Source of the DNA: Clostridia bacterium
GTDB lineage: Bacteria; Bacillota; Peptococcia; Peptococcales; SKKY01
NCBI GenBank assembly: GCA_007123515.1
Contig: SKKY01000067.1
Span: 1 to 22,796, forward strand
Length of the DNA stretch: 22,796 nt
Reading direction: 5' to 3'
In this document: one piece after another, positions 22,712 through 22,796 of the stretch
Numbering within the stretch: position 1 is the stretch's first letter
How the letters are laid out: each line of letters begins with the position of its first letter
Made by a program: the position numbers and the translations under genes
Notes under the pieces: generated by a model
Databases searched by the model: none
What the model saw: only the letters and a program-made list of their open reading frames with translations
What the model was told of the DNA's origin: nothing

Positions 22712-22796
22712 AATTTCACGACCTTTCCATAATGAATTATGCAAGACTTACCCGATTTAATACTTTTTTATGCGGTAAAATCGTTGGGGACGTGTA

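Noticed and set aside
1..22796. Mobile element, prophage or CRISPR content
   Set aside because: No transposase, integrase, phage gene, terminal inverted repeats or regularly spaced direct repeats were seen on either strand; all genes are collinear and of similar base composition by eye.

Overview
The window is moderately A+T-rich by eye. It carries strong GGAGG-type ribosome binding sites, short intergenic gaps, many 1-4 nt gene overlaps and U-tailed hairpin terminators. Together with the families present (indolepyruvate:ferredoxin oxidoreductase, TRAP transporters, a TGS-type nucleoside kinase, a SpoIIE-type phosphatase) this suggests an anaerobic, low-GC Gram-positive bacterium of the Clostridia. 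The genus cannot be named from this sequence. Every gene I can support lies on the minus strand, so the layout is described from high to low coordinates, which is the direction of transcription. No RNA gene, insertion sequence, phage gene or CRISPR array was seen, and no stretch of 300 bases is without a gene.

Region 1 (22711-22013): a pirin-family protein with an intact metal site. Region 2 (about 21960 down to 11138): an apparent eleven-gene operon with a recognisable promoter at its head and a hairpin terminator overlapping its last stop codon. Its order is acyl/aryl-CoA ligase, iorA, iorB, paaK, a double-ACT protein, two tandem TRAP binding proteins (dctP), dctQ, dctM, a thioredoxin-like protein with CTTA in place of CxxC, and a DUF2284 cysteine-rich protein. 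IorAB interconverts arylpyruvates and arylacetyl-CoA with ferredoxin. The two ligases can link free acids to CoA thioesters. The TRAP system imports an organic acid. The operon therefore reads as a complete uptake, activation and conversion unit for aromatic acids or 2-oxo acids. It could run towards degradation, or towards rebuilding aromatic amino acids from aryl acetates; the direction is inference.

Region 3 (11079-7233): a two-gene signalling unit made of a DUF3298-type lipoprotein (TTG start) and a large membrane diguanylate cyclase. The cyclase has fourteen propeller repeats, a Y_Y_Y domain, one membrane helix and a GGDEF domain, and is closed by a very good terminator. Region 4 (7157-4435): an ABC exporter ATPase and permease whose genes overlap, followed by a membrane-anchored SGNH hydrolase. 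Region 5 (4356-2601): a site-2-type membrane protease with CBS domains, then hpt with its own promoter and terminator. Region 6 (2482-1): a PAS-PAS-SpoIIE phosphatase, a tightly coupled lipoprotein of unknown function, and the 5' part of a probable nucleoside kinase that runs off the left edge.

The main candidate for something not well described is the Region 2 operon, especially its paired binding proteins and the two small redox-looking proteins appended to the TRAP genes. Each individual family in it is known.
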